DNA from: Theristus sp. LFF4_11
Lineage: Eukaryota; Nematoda; Chromadorea; Monhysterida; Xyalidae
Length of the DNA: 64,000 nt
Reading direction: 5' to 3'
Assembly: GCA_030248135.1 (NCBI GenBank)
Contig: JASANC010001276.1
Span: forward strand, 62,001 to 126,000
The notes under the pieces were generated by a model. The model had not been told where the DNA came from. It made no database searches and saw only the letters and a program-made list of their open reading frames with translations. Position 1 is the first letter of the stretch. Every line of letters starts with the position of its first letter. Below, piece by piece: positions 1 to 12,412 of the stretch. The position numbers and the translations under genes were made by a program.

Positions 1-11
1 ACAAAAGCGTT

Positions 12-3000
12 TCAGTTTCGCTCTCTGAACGCAGCGGACGGCGAGCCGAACGAATGCCGAAAGCCGGGAGTCGAGCCGTAATCGCCCAAGGCGACCGCCT
101 CCGTCGCCGACGTGCCCATGCCCGTCATCAGCAGCGACTCGCGCTCTTTCAGCGACGTGCCCGTCGGCTCCACGATGAAATCATCGTCCACATTGTTGCT
201 GTCGTTGTTGTTGGCTGAATGTCGTCGCGAACGCCGCAGCAACGCGTTGTTCCACTTTTGCTCGCCCATTTGTACGTCCGGTGAAACGTCGGCGAGCACG
301 GTGAAATCCTGATAGGCGCCGTCGATGAAGTGCTTCGAGCTGCGAACGTTTGTGCAATGCGAAATTGGCGGTTTCCTTATTTTTTCTGTTTCTCGAATTT
401 CATTTGTGAACGGAATTGTTGCGTTGATTGTCAACATAATATTGTGCTGTGCAGTCAGCCTTTCGTAAACAAACACGCTGACATCGAAGCTATAGAGGCC
501 ACGGCCAACACATATTGGGCAACAAAAGTGCTCCGATCAACAACAGCCCAGCCTGCAATGTTTTGCCCGGCATCCGCATCACGACGGTGTTCACCACGCC
601 GTCGCACGCGTATAAAAGTGCAAACGGGTCTTGCACCACGGTACACCGCTGAACACGGCCAACCCGAGCACCACCAGTTTCGCGTCAGCGAGGCGGCACG
701 CGGCACGTTCGCCGTCATTCTCGATTGCCGTCGAAAACGAAAGGCTGGCGCGATTTGCAGCCTCGGTGACGGGCGCAAATTCGTGCAACACCAACAACAC
801 CGTGCACCAGTGGCGGCAATGAACAACGAACACCAGCGCTAACCTAAGCGGCAACAACGCGCTACAACGGACGTGTTACCGATCACAAAACGCTCGCAAC
901 AAAACGGCCCTCTCGCCAGTCGTCTCCTCACCTCGGCAGAACGTACGGCTCAAACGGGAATATGGCCTCGAACGGCAGTTCACTGTGCGCCGCGTCACTG
1001 CCGGCGGCAGCCAGCTGTGCGAGGCGACGGTTGCGCTCGACGATGTGCTGGCAGTACGCTAGTTGCATGCTACTGAAATGGCAACTGGTGAACATTGAGA
1101 GGTTGGGGAGGGAGCATACGTTTGAATCAGGCACGAAAAAAACTAAGGCGGCATTCATAAAGCAGCATTTGGTGACGCGTAGCTGTGTTAGAACATAGCT
1201 ACGCGGTCATTCTATACTGCTTCATGAATGCCCCTCAAAAAATCAGCCATCCATCGCAAATCTCTCGCACAATCACCAATCCTAAACCGACCGACAGACG
1301 CTCGCAAAGACGGCCACCACGCGGCGGTCAACATAACGCAGCGGATTTAGAGCACTGTGGCAGAGTCGCTCGAACGCCCACGAACGAACGACGTCTATGC
1401 CTGAAATGCAGTTGTCCACTATCAATGAATGGTTTCGTGAAAAATGTGAAAATTGCACAAAACATTTCTCGTCTTTAACTTTAAACACTAGAAAAACCTA
1501 CCAATATGACGTCACTGATCACTAAGCGAAAGAACAAAAAAACAGCCATCAGTCAGCCCATCGTGAGAATTCTCACACAGGAACAAGAACCGACAAACAA
1601 CCACCGACCAATGTTTCGGTCAGCGATAAACTGCTTGCAACGATAGTTGAACACGACCATCACGGCGTGACAGACGGCATAGTAAGTGGCGTGCATCGGC
1701 AAACCCTCGACCAACCGGCCCGCCGTCAAACACTCGTCATAGTACGCCCATAGCCATCGCGTCCAACGGTCCATCCACTGTTTGCAGAGCCTGCAGTTTT
1801 TGTGAGATGCATCGACATAAAACGCGTGACTATGCTGGTGCTGCTGTTGAACAGTCGCAATTTCTCGTAGTTTTTCTTCTTAATTTTTAAAATCATTCAA
1901 CTGAATGTGCCATATCCATCATGTGCGGCAAACAATCTCACTTCTTCAGTGACTTTCAAAATGACGACAATCAGCGTTTGCACAGTTCAAAATGCAGCCA
2001 ATCAGCGATTGCACGGTTCAAATGACGACCAATCGGCGTTTGAACCGTTCACAATGCATTAGCCGATCAGCGTTTGCACTGTTCAAAATGCAGCCGATCA
2101 GCGTTTGCACAGTTCAAAACGCAGCCAATCAGCGTTTGCACAGTTCAAAATGCAGGATCAGCGTTTGCACAGTTCAAAACGCAGCCAATCAGCGTTTGCA
2201 CAGTTCAAAACGCAGCCAATCAGCGTTTGCACAGTTCAAAATGCAGCCAATCAGCGTTTGCAGTTCAAAATGCCGCCAGTCAGCGTTTGTACAATTCAAA
2301 ATGCCGCCAGTCACTCCAGCAATTGCAACTGCAGCGCCACCAACCGAACGGGCACAAACGCGCCGCGAGCCAAGAGTGCGGTCATGAAGCAGACGGCCGC
2401 GTGCGTGCTGCGTACCGAGGTGCGATCGGGCATTTCAACGAGCGACCAGAGATCGTTCAAAAATGTGTCCGCTAGCGGCTGAAAATGGTGGCTGCAGAAG
2501 ACCCGTGAACAGCAGCGGGCTGATAATTATTGCTGATAATTATTGTCGGTTCACTCTTAACACTTTACTACTTTTACGTTATTTGGCAACGTCATGTTTC
2601 GTAGATGCACCAACCATAAACGCGCTAAATGCGAGCATTCAGTCAGACTATGAAACTGAACTCAACGACAGATAGACTGACACTATTAGTAACCCCCCCC
2701 AAGATTCAAGAGAACACACCTTTCACCAGTACCAAAAACACAGCCAATCAGCAAAAACAACCCAAGCGAACCGCTTCAAGCGAGCACAGATGAAACCACA
2801 GGAACGGCACGTGTCGCGCATCGACCGACGTCAACACGACGGAGCCAAACGCCTCGGTCAATTGATGGTACAACCACGAAAGTGTGCCCGTCGTTGAAAG
2901 ACCGTCCGATTGGCGGATGACTACATCGAACAAAATGTAAGTTTTGTGAATTTAAATTTCTGAAAATTTAGAATTTGCAGCGCATCATTAAATCTCTTCC

Positions 3001-6000
3001 ATACATACCACTTACAAACACAAAGACGAAGCCAAACTACACTACACCAACAGTTTAGTCGTGTTGTGCGAACTGGCTGGTCTCGGAACCGAAGCATGAA
3101 TTTCATCAAATCAAAGTTCCGTCTCTTGAAGAGTACGCAAAAAATGTGACGTACCAATTTGGCCGATATGAACTTTGTGTGCGAAACAGAATAAATCTGC
3201 CATACAGTGGTCGAGCAGCGCAACATTCGGGTGTAACATTCGCTCTGTTCGTGTGTCACTGTCATCTTTTTGAACACCGTCGTCGTCCTGAAAACAAATT
3301 ATACTGTGTCAATTTCACGTACTGCATTTTGTAGGGCTGGAATTCCCATTCACAACAGCGCAGTTCCACAAAATTCGTCTGCACATCAACCAAAAAAAAC
3401 AATAAACATTGACTGTCGTTGTGTAGCAGAACGCCAAACACTGCAAAATCAACAAGTTTTCAACAAAAAAACTCCATACCATCTCAAACAGCATTTGGCC
3501 TGCAGTCTCCGTCGCCATTTCAGAGTCGCAAAATAAATACTGCAGTTGTTTGTCACGCATCAGTTGCACCTGAAGAATGAGCGCGTGCAGAATTCTGATG
3601 CTATTCCCAGAATAGTGGAATTATTCTCGTCGAAACAAGAAAAAAGCGGCATAGCGGACCGAGCGATGATCAGCATTGACAACAGTTAAAAAAACGAGTC
3701 ATACGTGAAACAAATGAGCATTTTGCCCAAAATTATTGGCTGAATTCTCAACAAAAAAATAGCAACTTGGCAAAGCTGCTTAGTAACTTGCAAAGCAAAT
3801 CCCAGTTTGCTTATGTGACAGTTGTTACCGTGCCGATTTCAAACGGTGCCAATCAATCCGGCAGTTTGTATAACGAAACTCCACACTTACGTCCAAGTAC
3901 ATAACATAGTCAATAATCAGTCGCCATAGTTTCGCGGCAATCAACGGCGTATAAGTCGTCAGCACGGCGAGATTCTGTACATAAAGTCGAAAGCCACCCG
4001 GCGAGACTTTCGGGTGCGGAAAACTTTGGCGGCACTCTGCGAACAGCAGACTTTTGCAGTCGCACAAACTGAAAATTGCAGCCATGTTGAACGCTTTTTG
4101 AACGCCGAAGCGCTTTCGAATGAGAAGAAAAACTGCGAGAGCCCATGGACTGCAGTGAATCAGCGTTCAAGTGTGGGCTTTCGCTTTCTGAAGGGGGCGG
4201 TCGACAACACTAGGGTTAAGGGCTTTGAAAAATTTTTTTTTTATTTTTTTTTCGTTTAAAAAAAAATTTGGATTTTTTTTCAAACTTAAAAAAAAATTTG
4301 AAAAATTTTTCTTCTACTTTGCTCTGAAAATTCGATTTATGGCATAATTTTTTGAAAGTTCAAACCAAATTTTCTTCCCAACTTCTTTGTGTGCTTAGGT
4401 ACATGTCATTATTTGGTCATTTTGACCGACGTACTCCATGTTTTTCGATTTGGATGACTTCTAGAGTCAATTTTTAGCGTTGAAATGACTTAACTGAATT
4501 GAAATATCGTTTCAGAAATCGTTTTCTTGCAACAACTTAGAACATGTTTTTTCAGTCGGTAGGCCATGAGATGAACATGATATTTTGTTGATTGGCGTAT
4601 GTTATAGGTCTACAATGGAGTTGTGCGATATATTGTTAAACAATTGGAGCGGAGATGTTGGTTAATACCACATCACACGACCGTTTTTCAGATACCCGAT
4701 AACATGGCCACATGTTAAAACTTGCGTGCTGAGCTAAACTAACGTGTTAAACTTGCGTCTGTCAGTTGCCCGCAACGTGATCGCGAAATCATGGTACGTG
4801 TTTTCGATACGATGATTTGAAGAGTGGGCTCTCGCCATGTGGCAGATAGCATAGCTGGTTGAACCTGAAAGTAAGTGTCTTGGGGGGGGGGGCGACCGGG
4901 TCGACAGGGGTTGCCGACTTAGCTACAGCAAACAGGAATTTTTGAACACAGTCAAATTTTGGTAATTTTCTAAAGAGGAACAACTAAGAACGGTTCAATA
5001 TTCAAGTACACGTCGAAAATTGTCCTGTTTTACTGTTGAAAATGCAACTTTCCCTCTATGAAATGGACATAATTTCAATAAAACACGATTTTCGCTCTTA
5101 TAGTTTTCCGGATCGTTCTGAAAATAGTCTAGATGAACTCAGCTCGACGAGACGCTTCGAACAAACCTAACTTGTAAAATTTTTTTTTAATTTTTTTTAA
5201 TTAAAAAAAATCCGAATTTTTTTTCCCCCTAACCCTAGCAACACAGCGGTCACGTCCACGTGCGCTCACAGTCTGCACGGCACCGCTCTGCAGTGGCGGC
5301 TAAGAACAACAACATCAATTGGGGGGCACATTGAGTGCTGTTTGTTCGTATCAGATTACCTCTGAAAGCAAGCTTGCTTGGCCCCATGTTGCTCAACGTT
5401 GAGCAGCCAAAGCCGTGTCGGACGCCAAAAAAACCATGCAATTTATTGACACGATCTTACCATCTTCCTCTGTTGGTTTGCTGATAAAAATCGGAAAATG
5501 CAACCCGACACGAATGCCACAGTTTTGTGACATGCAATCAGCCGTAAAAAAAATCAGGGCAGAGCACGCACGCAGGCATCAGCAGAACGAGACGCTCCAA
5601 CGTGCAGTGCGTGGCACGGGCGACGACGTCCGACTGGCTGTGGCGAGCAAGCACGCTCGTGCTCGTGGCGGAGTCGCACGGTGGATCGCTGCTGCTGCTC
5701 GCATCTGCGTCGGTGCTGACCGCTGCAAAATGGACAAACAAACACTGGAAAAACTGCTGGTGTATGGCACGCTGTTCGCTGGTTCGTTGAGGTTCACTTT
5801 GACTTTCTTACCGAGGTATCTGCGGAAACAACAACATTATCAACACCAATCAACGCAACAAACCAAAGGAAAACAAACGGTGTCAACGCTGATACGGTCA
5901 AATATACGAGAAAGCAATCTCTTTTTCAGCTCAACACCTGTCCCCTCAGAGCAGTTTAGCTTCAGGCTACCTTTTGAACAGCATAGCAAGCTGGAGACAA

Positions 6001-7179
6001 ACAACAGCATTTAAAAAAACTTACCTCCATCAAAACCGGCCACCGTGAAGTTGGCCAACAGCAACTGCAGAATCGTTGGCACGTGGTCGCAACGAAGCAG
6101 CGCAAAATGGATGTAGAACTCGGAGAGCAGCTCGACTGCCGATGCGTGCTGCGTCGACCATTGCAGACTCTGAAAACGAAACAATCGAAAAAAACAGACT
6201 GTAAAAACCATGGCCAGGCTGAGGCAGAATAACGCGGCATTGTGTGAAGCAGTATTTACAGTCCATCTTGATCATACAGTTGAACTTGAAATATATTCAA
6301 CATCTGATTAGTTGATGCATGCATTCTGTGCATGAATCGCTGTGAAGGGAGCTTTTGTCCGCACAATGCAATGCATGCGTCAACTGCACGTCGACGAAAC
6401 GAACCAATCAGATGGTTGCATGCAGATGGACTGCATTGACGCGTGTCAACAACATAGCTACGCGGTCACCCAATGCGGTTTCATGCATGAATGCCGATGC
6501 CGTTTAAAGCCTGTCCACTCCACTTGCACAGCACAACCCAACAGCGCAATCACCCACCAAATCTCAATTCGCCTATGAGCAATATTTTAATGGCAAACAA
6601 AAAGTTAAGAAACAAACTAAGATGGCGTTCGTCAACGATGCGCACACGTCGTCGCGTGCCAACTCCTCAATCACTTCAAGCAATTGACCAAGCAACTCAA
6701 CGACGGCCTTCTCCTGAACAAAAAACGGGTTTGTTAAACAAAATTTCAGTGATACCACGATAATTTGGCGTAATTTTCAAAACTGAGACCTTCTTTTGAC
6801 AAATGAGTTTCAATTTTTCATACTTTTAGTGTCTCCTCCGCTGGTCCAGAAATACGACGCCACCATATTTCGGCGACTTGTTGTGTGAATGGATGCACCG
6901 CCGGTGCGAAGTGCCCCGCGGATAAGTCAACGTATTGAAGAAAAAAAACCCGAAAAAAAGTAAAAACACCCACCGTGTGTGATTCATCGTTGGTCAACCC
7001 GGAACACAGTACGACTAGTTTTTCAAACAGAAACCGATCTCCCTGGAAATATTTTAAGTTTTTTTTTGTAATTTGTGTTGAAAAATCTTGAAGACGAAAC
7101 TGTTCAAAAATTTTGAAAACAGCACCGCTTTGTATTTGGCGATAATCTCGCAGACATGCACGTGGGAGCCCATAGCCAT
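12..7179 (-). CDS. RRN3: RRN3 / TIF-IA, RNA polymerase I initiation factor
   Basis: RRN3 bridges RNA polymerase I to the rDNA promoter complex in the nucleolus. Model of 14 exons (high to low): 7126-7179, 6974-7042, 6618-6713, 6025-6169, 5568-5722, 3891-4034, 3480-3569, 3155-3287, 2772-2920, 2315-2478, 1609-1790, 1292-1400, 932-1072, 12-339. All splice phases agree and the sum is 652 codons, against 651 in human RRN3. Recognisable landmarks are an N-terminal EIIAKYKAGD, an acidic loop in exon 5, HATYYAVCHAV and RCKQF, HIVERNRR, and the C-terminal FPFEPYVLP followed by SSKHFIDGAYQ, all matching conserved RRN3 blocks. The ATG at 7179 opens the first conserved block, so it is the likely start. 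The exon 5/6 junction lacks about ten residues relative to human, so a micro-exon may be missed. An open stretch at 6830-6950 could be an extra exon but is not needed for phase. Confidence 0.93.
1147..1232. repeat. Palindromic MITE, CATTCATG family
   Basis: The ends are imperfect inverted copies of GGCATTCATGAAGCAG, and the middle carries a second inverted pair built on GTAGCT and AGCTAC. It lies in RRN3 intron 12. Related copies with the same end motif occur near 6310-6497, 17139-17408, 26031-26126, 28757-29018, 60187-61433 and 63882-63976. Confidence 0.65.
1962..2312. repeat. 31-bp minisatellite in RRN3 intron 10
   Basis: About ten tandem copies of a unit of roughly 31 bp, with the core CCAATCAGCGTTTGCACAG. 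Early units are diverged and the central units are nearly identical, some shortened by a few bases. The array fills most of the intron between RRN3 exons 10 and 11. Each unit carries a CCAAT motif; whether it has a regulatory role is unknown. Confidence 0.9.
4210..5238. mobile_element. CTAGGGTTA-ended non-autonomous DNA element
   Basis: A 1,029-bp element in RRN3 intron 5. It starts CTAGGGTTAAGGG, ends with the inverted CCCCCTAACCCTAG, and is flanked by the direct repeat CAACA on both sides (4205-4209 and 5239-5243). A/T homopolymer blocks lie just inside both ends, and there is no coding capacity. A short inner part (around 4365-4436) recurs inverted inside the insertion at about 50483-50550. 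Related CTAGGGTT ends occur at 43050-44249 and around 47371-48144. Confidence 0.75.
6303..6497. repeat. Degenerate CATTCATG-family repeat
   Basis: Lies in RRN3 intron 3. Contains GCATTC...CATGAAT at its left, and a right part with the same AACATAGCTACGCGGTCA block and CATGAATGCC end as the palindrome at 1147-1232. The left boundary is unclear. Confidence 0.45.
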
Positions 7180-7612
7180 TAACGAAATATCACATCATAA
7201 AATATCTCTGCAAAAAACTCTGGAATGTTGAACAAGACAAAAAACACCACACATGAAACAAAAAACCAATTGCGCATAGAGATGGCAAGTGAAAAATTTG
7301 CGGAGCCTTTTTTTCACGAAATTATGTTTTTTTCAGAAAAAAACTCCACCTATAATTGCGCAATGATCAGGTAACAATCGCAATAACAACGCGACTTCGG
7401 TTTCTTTCTACCGCGAAACACCTCACAAAACAACCAAAAACGTTGAGAAAATTCAATTTTATTCCAATACAAGACAAATACAAGCAAGAACGAACAAACA
7501 AATATGAAACCCGACAAAGATAAAAAGGGATACGAAGAAATAACCGGCAAAAAATTCACAATCTCAACCCGACCAGAACACAAACAAATCAAATTTCAGC
7601 AGAACACGACGT
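7180..7612. other. Intergenic, POLD3 3' to RRN3 5'
   Basis: AT-rich spacer of about 430 bp between two genes on the same strand. No gene, RNA or repeat is recognised. The spacing is too long to argue for a tight Caenorhabditis-style operon. Confidence 0.6.
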
Positions 7613-10600
7613 TTATTTCTTGAAGAAACTCAGAAGGCTGGCTTGGTTCGCTGGTTGCTTCTTAGCTTTGGGCGTCGGTTTTACGGGACTGGATTTCTTT
7701 ATTGGCGATACAGCTGTTTTGGACGCTTCCGCAGTTGGTTGTTCTTCTTTGATCGTTTGCGTGACCTTTTTCGTCACTGAAATAATGTGACAGAAAATAG
7801 CGACAATTTTTCTCCGCTGAATTAAACCAATTCGATTTCAGACTTGATCCGTTCAAATGCACGTGCACTACAAGTTGCCAGTGCAAAACAACCACCGACA
7901 CACTCTGTTCGGTCGCACAATGCACGTCTTTATTTTAACCAACGATTTTATGTCCTCTGATCTCGGTGTACACCTCAGCTGAGCAGGCGCAGTCCAATCG
8001 CATCGCATTACAATCGAAACAGCGTGCGTGCCCCAAATTGAACAGACTGTGCAACCACCGACAAACCCATGAATCCATCTTCGTCCAAAAACGTCTCCGT
8101 CGTGTGCTCCTGTCGGGTGACGAACTTTGACGGCGAATATCGACGCGGCTTCTTGCCGTGGGGCGGCGGCGTACCGGGGATGACGTCGGAGCTGGTCGAT
8201 GAGTCACCGCGGGTGGCCTGAAATTGTGCGTGTCAAGGAGAAACAAGAAATGATAAATTACAACAAACGCATGATTCTGCGATTGTGCAAGTCTTTCTTA
8301 AACAGATAGTAACGAAACCGAAATTCAAAACCGACGTTCGGCAATTCGCCCGAACAATTTTCGACGCTAGCCAACGTTTTCGAGTCTTCTGACGTGGCGG
8401 ACGATGATCGAGGCTTCCGCTTCTTCTGCGACTCTTGAGTTGACTCCGGTGTCTCCGGCTTCTCGTTTCGATTCGCCGATTTTCGATCGTCTCTTTGCCT
8501 CGCGCGTTTTGGCGACGGCGATTTAGATGGTTTTTTAGCCGGTGAGCGCTCCGGACTAGAATCACCGGTTGAAAACAGGTCATTCGTCGACAGTTGAGCT
8601 GGAAAACAGCAAGAAAAAATTAAGAGAGAGAGCTATTATTATTATTCGACCTTTTATGGGTCTCCGTACTACATGCGGTTCGTGCAGTTTTATCGGAGTT
8701 TCCTGTTTTTTTGGACGGATTTGAAATAAAGTAGTTTCACATGAACCAACCATTAGTGGCGTCATGTCCAGACATGAGACAACACCCTCAAACGCCATCA
8801 GTCACAAATCACAACAACAAAAAATACCATTGGTGAAAGTGAAAATCTTTCCAAGCAATTACCACAAAAAACCGTTCATGAGCAAGATTGAAAAAGAGAA
8901 ACAACAATCGCACAAGCAGTTTTTGTAGGCGGCGTGGCGGATTTCCGCGTCGCGGACGATTTTGAAGCGCGCGATCGAGATGTGGTCGTGAATGCAATAT
9001 CTTCGCCTTCTTCATCCTGCTCATCAGACTGCACATCGTCTACCTGGACAGCTTTTCGTTTTTGAGGTTTTTGTGGTGAACTGGTTTTGCTCGACTTTTT
9101 GCTGTTGCTGCTTGTTGCGTTTTTCGTCGGCTGCTGCTTGTCGATCTCTTGCGGTGAGAATTTTTGTGCCCCTTTCTGAAAGAAAATGAAATATATCAAA
9201 ACTGACAACTGAAATAAAAATGAACGATTCAGAATTTTAGCTCAGTGATTGATCTACCAGAAAAACGTGAAATCTAGCACGCCGATTGGCTGTATTCTCT
9301 TGACATTTTCAAATCCGAAAACAAGCACGAGCTGATTGCATTTTCAAACAAAATGGGCAGAGAAAATGTTGATCTTTTTACCTTATTCGTCGCTTTCGCG
9401 AACATTTCAGCAATGCTGTTGTTGCATTTTGACGATGTTTTGCTGGTCGAATGATTTGCCGTCGACGAAACAACGCTGGTGCTGGTCTAAATGTTTTTTT
9501 TAGTAATTTCCTGCTATTGACGCTTGAAAATCCACAAAAACAATAAAATGTGTGATGAAAATGAAGTGACGCACTTCCGGTATCGGATCAAGTGGTGCCG
9601 GTGGCAGAAATTTCTGACCAGTGGCCGCTTTCAATTTCGTCAGTTTGTTTTTCGGCTCGCACGGCTCTTCGACTGATTTCGTCTCTTCTGGACTTGGTTG
9701 GCGTTTGTCATGTTTTTCCGCTCGTTCACCGAGCTGCTGAATAGTTTGCTTCGAAGAGCGAATCGGTAACTGGCTAAAAGATAATATTCACTTTAAGTGA
9801 AGTTTTTTACAAGTTCATTTTACTCATGGCACGGCGGGGCCGGGCTTCGCGAAACCTTCCTCATACATGCTGCGCTGCTTGCCTTAGCTTCAAGGGTTTT
9901 TCAAAACGCACTAGGCGTCTTGTGTGACACCTAAACTCAAAGTTCTGGGTGGCTTGCAAAATAAAATCTAGAGTTATCCGAAAACAAACTGCTCCAAAAC
10001 GGCTGTCAATAGCACCGGGAATGCATAAAATAAATGCTAATTTTGAGAAGTCTGCAATAGTACCGTGTTTTATCGGTGGCCCACTATGGTCAACAAATTT
10101 AGGGGAAAAACAGTGTTTTAATTTCTTCGTGGAGCGAAAAAGATTTTTTCAAAGGTCATGAAAACGCATTCCCCGGTATGATTTTTTGATGTCTTCTGAC
10201 ACCGACATCTAAAATAATGAATCCAAAATTTTTAAGTGTCTCTGACGACATCCATTTAGGTGTACAAAACCCCTAACCGAAAGTTTCAAAGTTCAAAAGA
10301 CATGAATGTATTGTCATTGGTCTGTTCATAACGAACTTCAGATAGCGCTCGTTATTGACCGCCGCCAATTTGTTGTCAGCATTAAATACCGCAGACACGT
10401 CCTGCAATAAACAACACTTTTTGGGATTTGGTGCTGGAAAAACTCAAATCTCTAAAGATGGTGGACAGCAGTTTTATAAAAGCTAGCAGTCCAGTAGTGT
10501 CACACACACATTGGACTGGCGTCTGTTTCTGCATAAATTCTAAAAACACCGCCATATAATTACCCGTTGGAACACCACGCTGAACAGCAGACACCAGTGA

Positions 10601-11395
10601 GTGAATCAGATCACTTGAAAACACTGGAACTGCGAGATTTCATGCTTTTATTCCGGAGCTCCAGTGGTGTAGCACTATTGGACAACTAATCTGAGGGACA
10701 CAGTCACAGATGATCAACAAAAAACTCGGAAAGTCCAACCTGCAGTCGTCCGTTGAAGATCGCATAAACATGACAGCTGTAAATGTCTGCAAATGTGGCG
10801 CGCGCATTGTCCAGATCTTTCTCGAGCACGTACGCAACGCGACGGACGCCGATCGGGCTGCTCGATCCGCCGGTTCGGCCGGACAAAAAATAGACCGCTG
10901 TTATCGGTGGCTTTTCGGCCGACTTTGACTGTGTCGCACGAAAGTCCGTCAGCGCACTGGAAAGAACAACAGAAACTCGCAACCCCACGACGCGGCACCA
11001 TCCTCTCTGCCTCATTTTATGCAAAACTTGTCTGATGTTCAAAGACCAAAAAAACGACAAACAACGACTTTGCAAAAATGAGCAAAACAACTTGTGTTGT
11101 GCTCAATCTCATGTATCGAAATCGAATGTAATGCCAGACCAGAAACAACATCAACTGAAATAACGAACATGCTCTGAAATTGAAAAAAAAACACGCACTT
11201 AACAGCAACGGACGGACTGACGGCGCATTCGTTGCACAGCCATTTGCAAGTGGCGACGGTTCCGTCGATTGAAAGTCGCTCCGATAGTTTTTCACGGAGT
11301 TCTGCTGAGCGTGAGCTGGGACCACTGGGATTGACCGTAGAAGCAGACGGCAGCGGTGGTGAGGAGGCTGAGGTTGAAGTTTTTTCCGTTTCCAT
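7613..11395 (-). CDS. POLD3: POLD3, DNA polymerase delta subunit 3 (p66)
   Basis: Accessory subunit of the replicative polymerase delta; it links the catalytic complex to PCNA in the nucleus. Nine exons (high to low): 11199-11395, 10740-10956, 10337-10401, 9575-9773, 9382-9486, 8914-9175, 8336-8598, 8067-8217, 7613-7776; all phases agree, giving 540 aa (human 466). The N-terminal third carries the family's winged-helix region (CKWLCNECAVSPSVAVN, ITAVYFLSGR, YSCHVYAIFNGRLQDVSAVF). The middle is long, Lys/Ser-rich and disordered. Near the C-terminus TFLDEDGFMVTKK matches the conserved POLD3 motif, and the last residues contain QASLLSFF, a full PIP box (about residues 531-538). The start at 11395 is the first in-frame ATG before the conserved block; an upstream exon cannot be excluded. 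Confidence 0.92.
8657..8730 (+). repeat. Short dispersed repeat, GGGTCTCCGTACT family
   Basis: Begins GGGTCTCCGTACTACATGC, has CAGTTTTATCGGAGTTTCC in the middle and ends GAAATAAA. Two further copies are at about 49135-49205 and 49312-49385. It lies in a POLD3 intron. The CTCCG and CGGAG segments can form a hairpin. Confidence 0.6.
9774..10336. other. POLD3 intron 3, nothing recognised
   Basis: Intron of 563 bp. A GC-rich stretch at 9826-9890 contrasts with AT-rich surroundings, but no coding exon, RNA or defined repeat boundary was found. Confidence 0.5.
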
Positions 11396-11796
11396 CAGGC
11401 AGGACGGGGGACAGCGATGGGGCCTTGGCCTCGGATCGGTTGGTTCGGGCGTGTCGTCGTGTGTGAGCCTCGTTTTGTGGACGGGACAGAAACGGCACAC
11501 TGCAGAGAAGAACAGAAGAGATTTAGATTTAACTGCAAAAATGCGTTATCGTGAATTTTTTCAACGTTTTTCAAAAAAAAATCTTTAAAAAATTGGATTT
11601 GCATAATTAAAATTTTCGCTCAATAAAACTATACTTTCTTCTTCTGAAAATGCGTTTTAGTTTCTGAAGAAAGTGACTTGAATGATTTTTTACAAGCATT
11701 TTGTTGTGAATTTTGTTTTTTGCAGATTTTTTTGACAATTTTCACTTTTAGGCCAAAGATCGACGAGAACAAGTTCAAATACTGGCACACAACTTA

Positions 11797-12200
11797 AGTA
11801 TGTCTGGTTGCTGTTTCGTGTCCTGTCATCGCGACATCATCAGAATTGATCGAATTTCAAGCCGGTATCTGTGTTTTCACTTGGACTGGGGACAATTAGT
11901 GACGTTTTGGGGGTCAAAAACACAAAAAGAGGCATGCATGGTAAGGTAATGATTTGGAAAAGGGGAAATGAGGTAACCCAAACAAAATCTGGAAAGTTCC
12001 GCCATACGGGAGTAATTCGGGAGGGATTTGTATACATTCTTAAAAGTGATTTTTTTGATTTTTGATGTGAGGTTGCTTGTAATGAGTTGTTGTAGGTTCC
12101 TAATCCTAAACCTAATCCTAATCCTAAGCCAAGCCTTTTTGATAAGGTGAAAATGATCAATTTAGTTTTTGCATTTTTTTTCTTTCCTGTGTTATGGAGG
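11797..12200. repeat. Dispersed repeat with telomere-like block
   Basis: Starts TGTCTGGTTGCTGTTTCGTG and contains AAGTTCCGCCATAC and CTAATCCTAAGCCAAGCC. Overlapping pieces recur at 40112-40600, 43180-43405 (inverted) and 44250-44640, so this is one repeat family present in several broken copies in the window. No open frame is shared between the copies. Confidence 0.65.
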
Positions 12201-12412
12201 AGGAGCACCGGAACTGCAGATGCAGCTGTTTTAATAATGATGCATTACGTTCGGGAGGCGCTTGCACATCAAATGGTTGCCCTTCTTTTCTAAAAACCGA
12301 CACGCTCGTTGTCGGACATTGTTTAAACGGACCAAATTTTAATCCTCATCCTGAAGCCTAATCCTAAGCCTAAAGTGATCCTAACCCAATCCTAACCTAA
12401 GCCAAGCCTTTT
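12096..12412. repeat. Degenerate telomere-like blocks
   Basis: Two runs of CCTAAT, CCTAAG and CCTAAA hexamers, at about 12096-12133 and 12348-12412. They resemble degenerate GCCTAA, the complement of the nematode telomere unit TTAGGC. They sit inside dispersed repeats that recur near 43795-43870 and 44325-44360. Confidence 0.6.

Noticed and set aside
455..857. Hydrophobic open frames on the minus strand next to RRN3 exon 14
   Set aside because: They fall in RRN3 intron 13, whose flanking exons join in phase with full RRN3 homology; no homology was recognised in the frames.
5538..6014. Plus-strand frame of 199 aa at 5415-6014
   Set aside because: It is antisense to RRN3 exon 5, which has clear family similarity; the plus frame has no recognisable domain.
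6830..6950. Minus-strand open stretch that could extend RRN3 between exons 2 and 3
   Set aside because: Direct joining of 6974 to 6713 is in phase and gives the expected length; a micro-exon near 6840 is possible but not needed.
10382..10624. Minus-strand frame of 80 aa in the POLD3 intron
   Set aside because: It overlaps POLD3 exon 3 only at its end and has no similarity to the family; exons 2 and 3 join in phase without it.
12..11395. RRN3 and POLD3 as a nematode operon
   Set aside because: The spacer of about 430 bp is longer than usual operon spacing and no trans-splice signal could be shown; left as separate genes.
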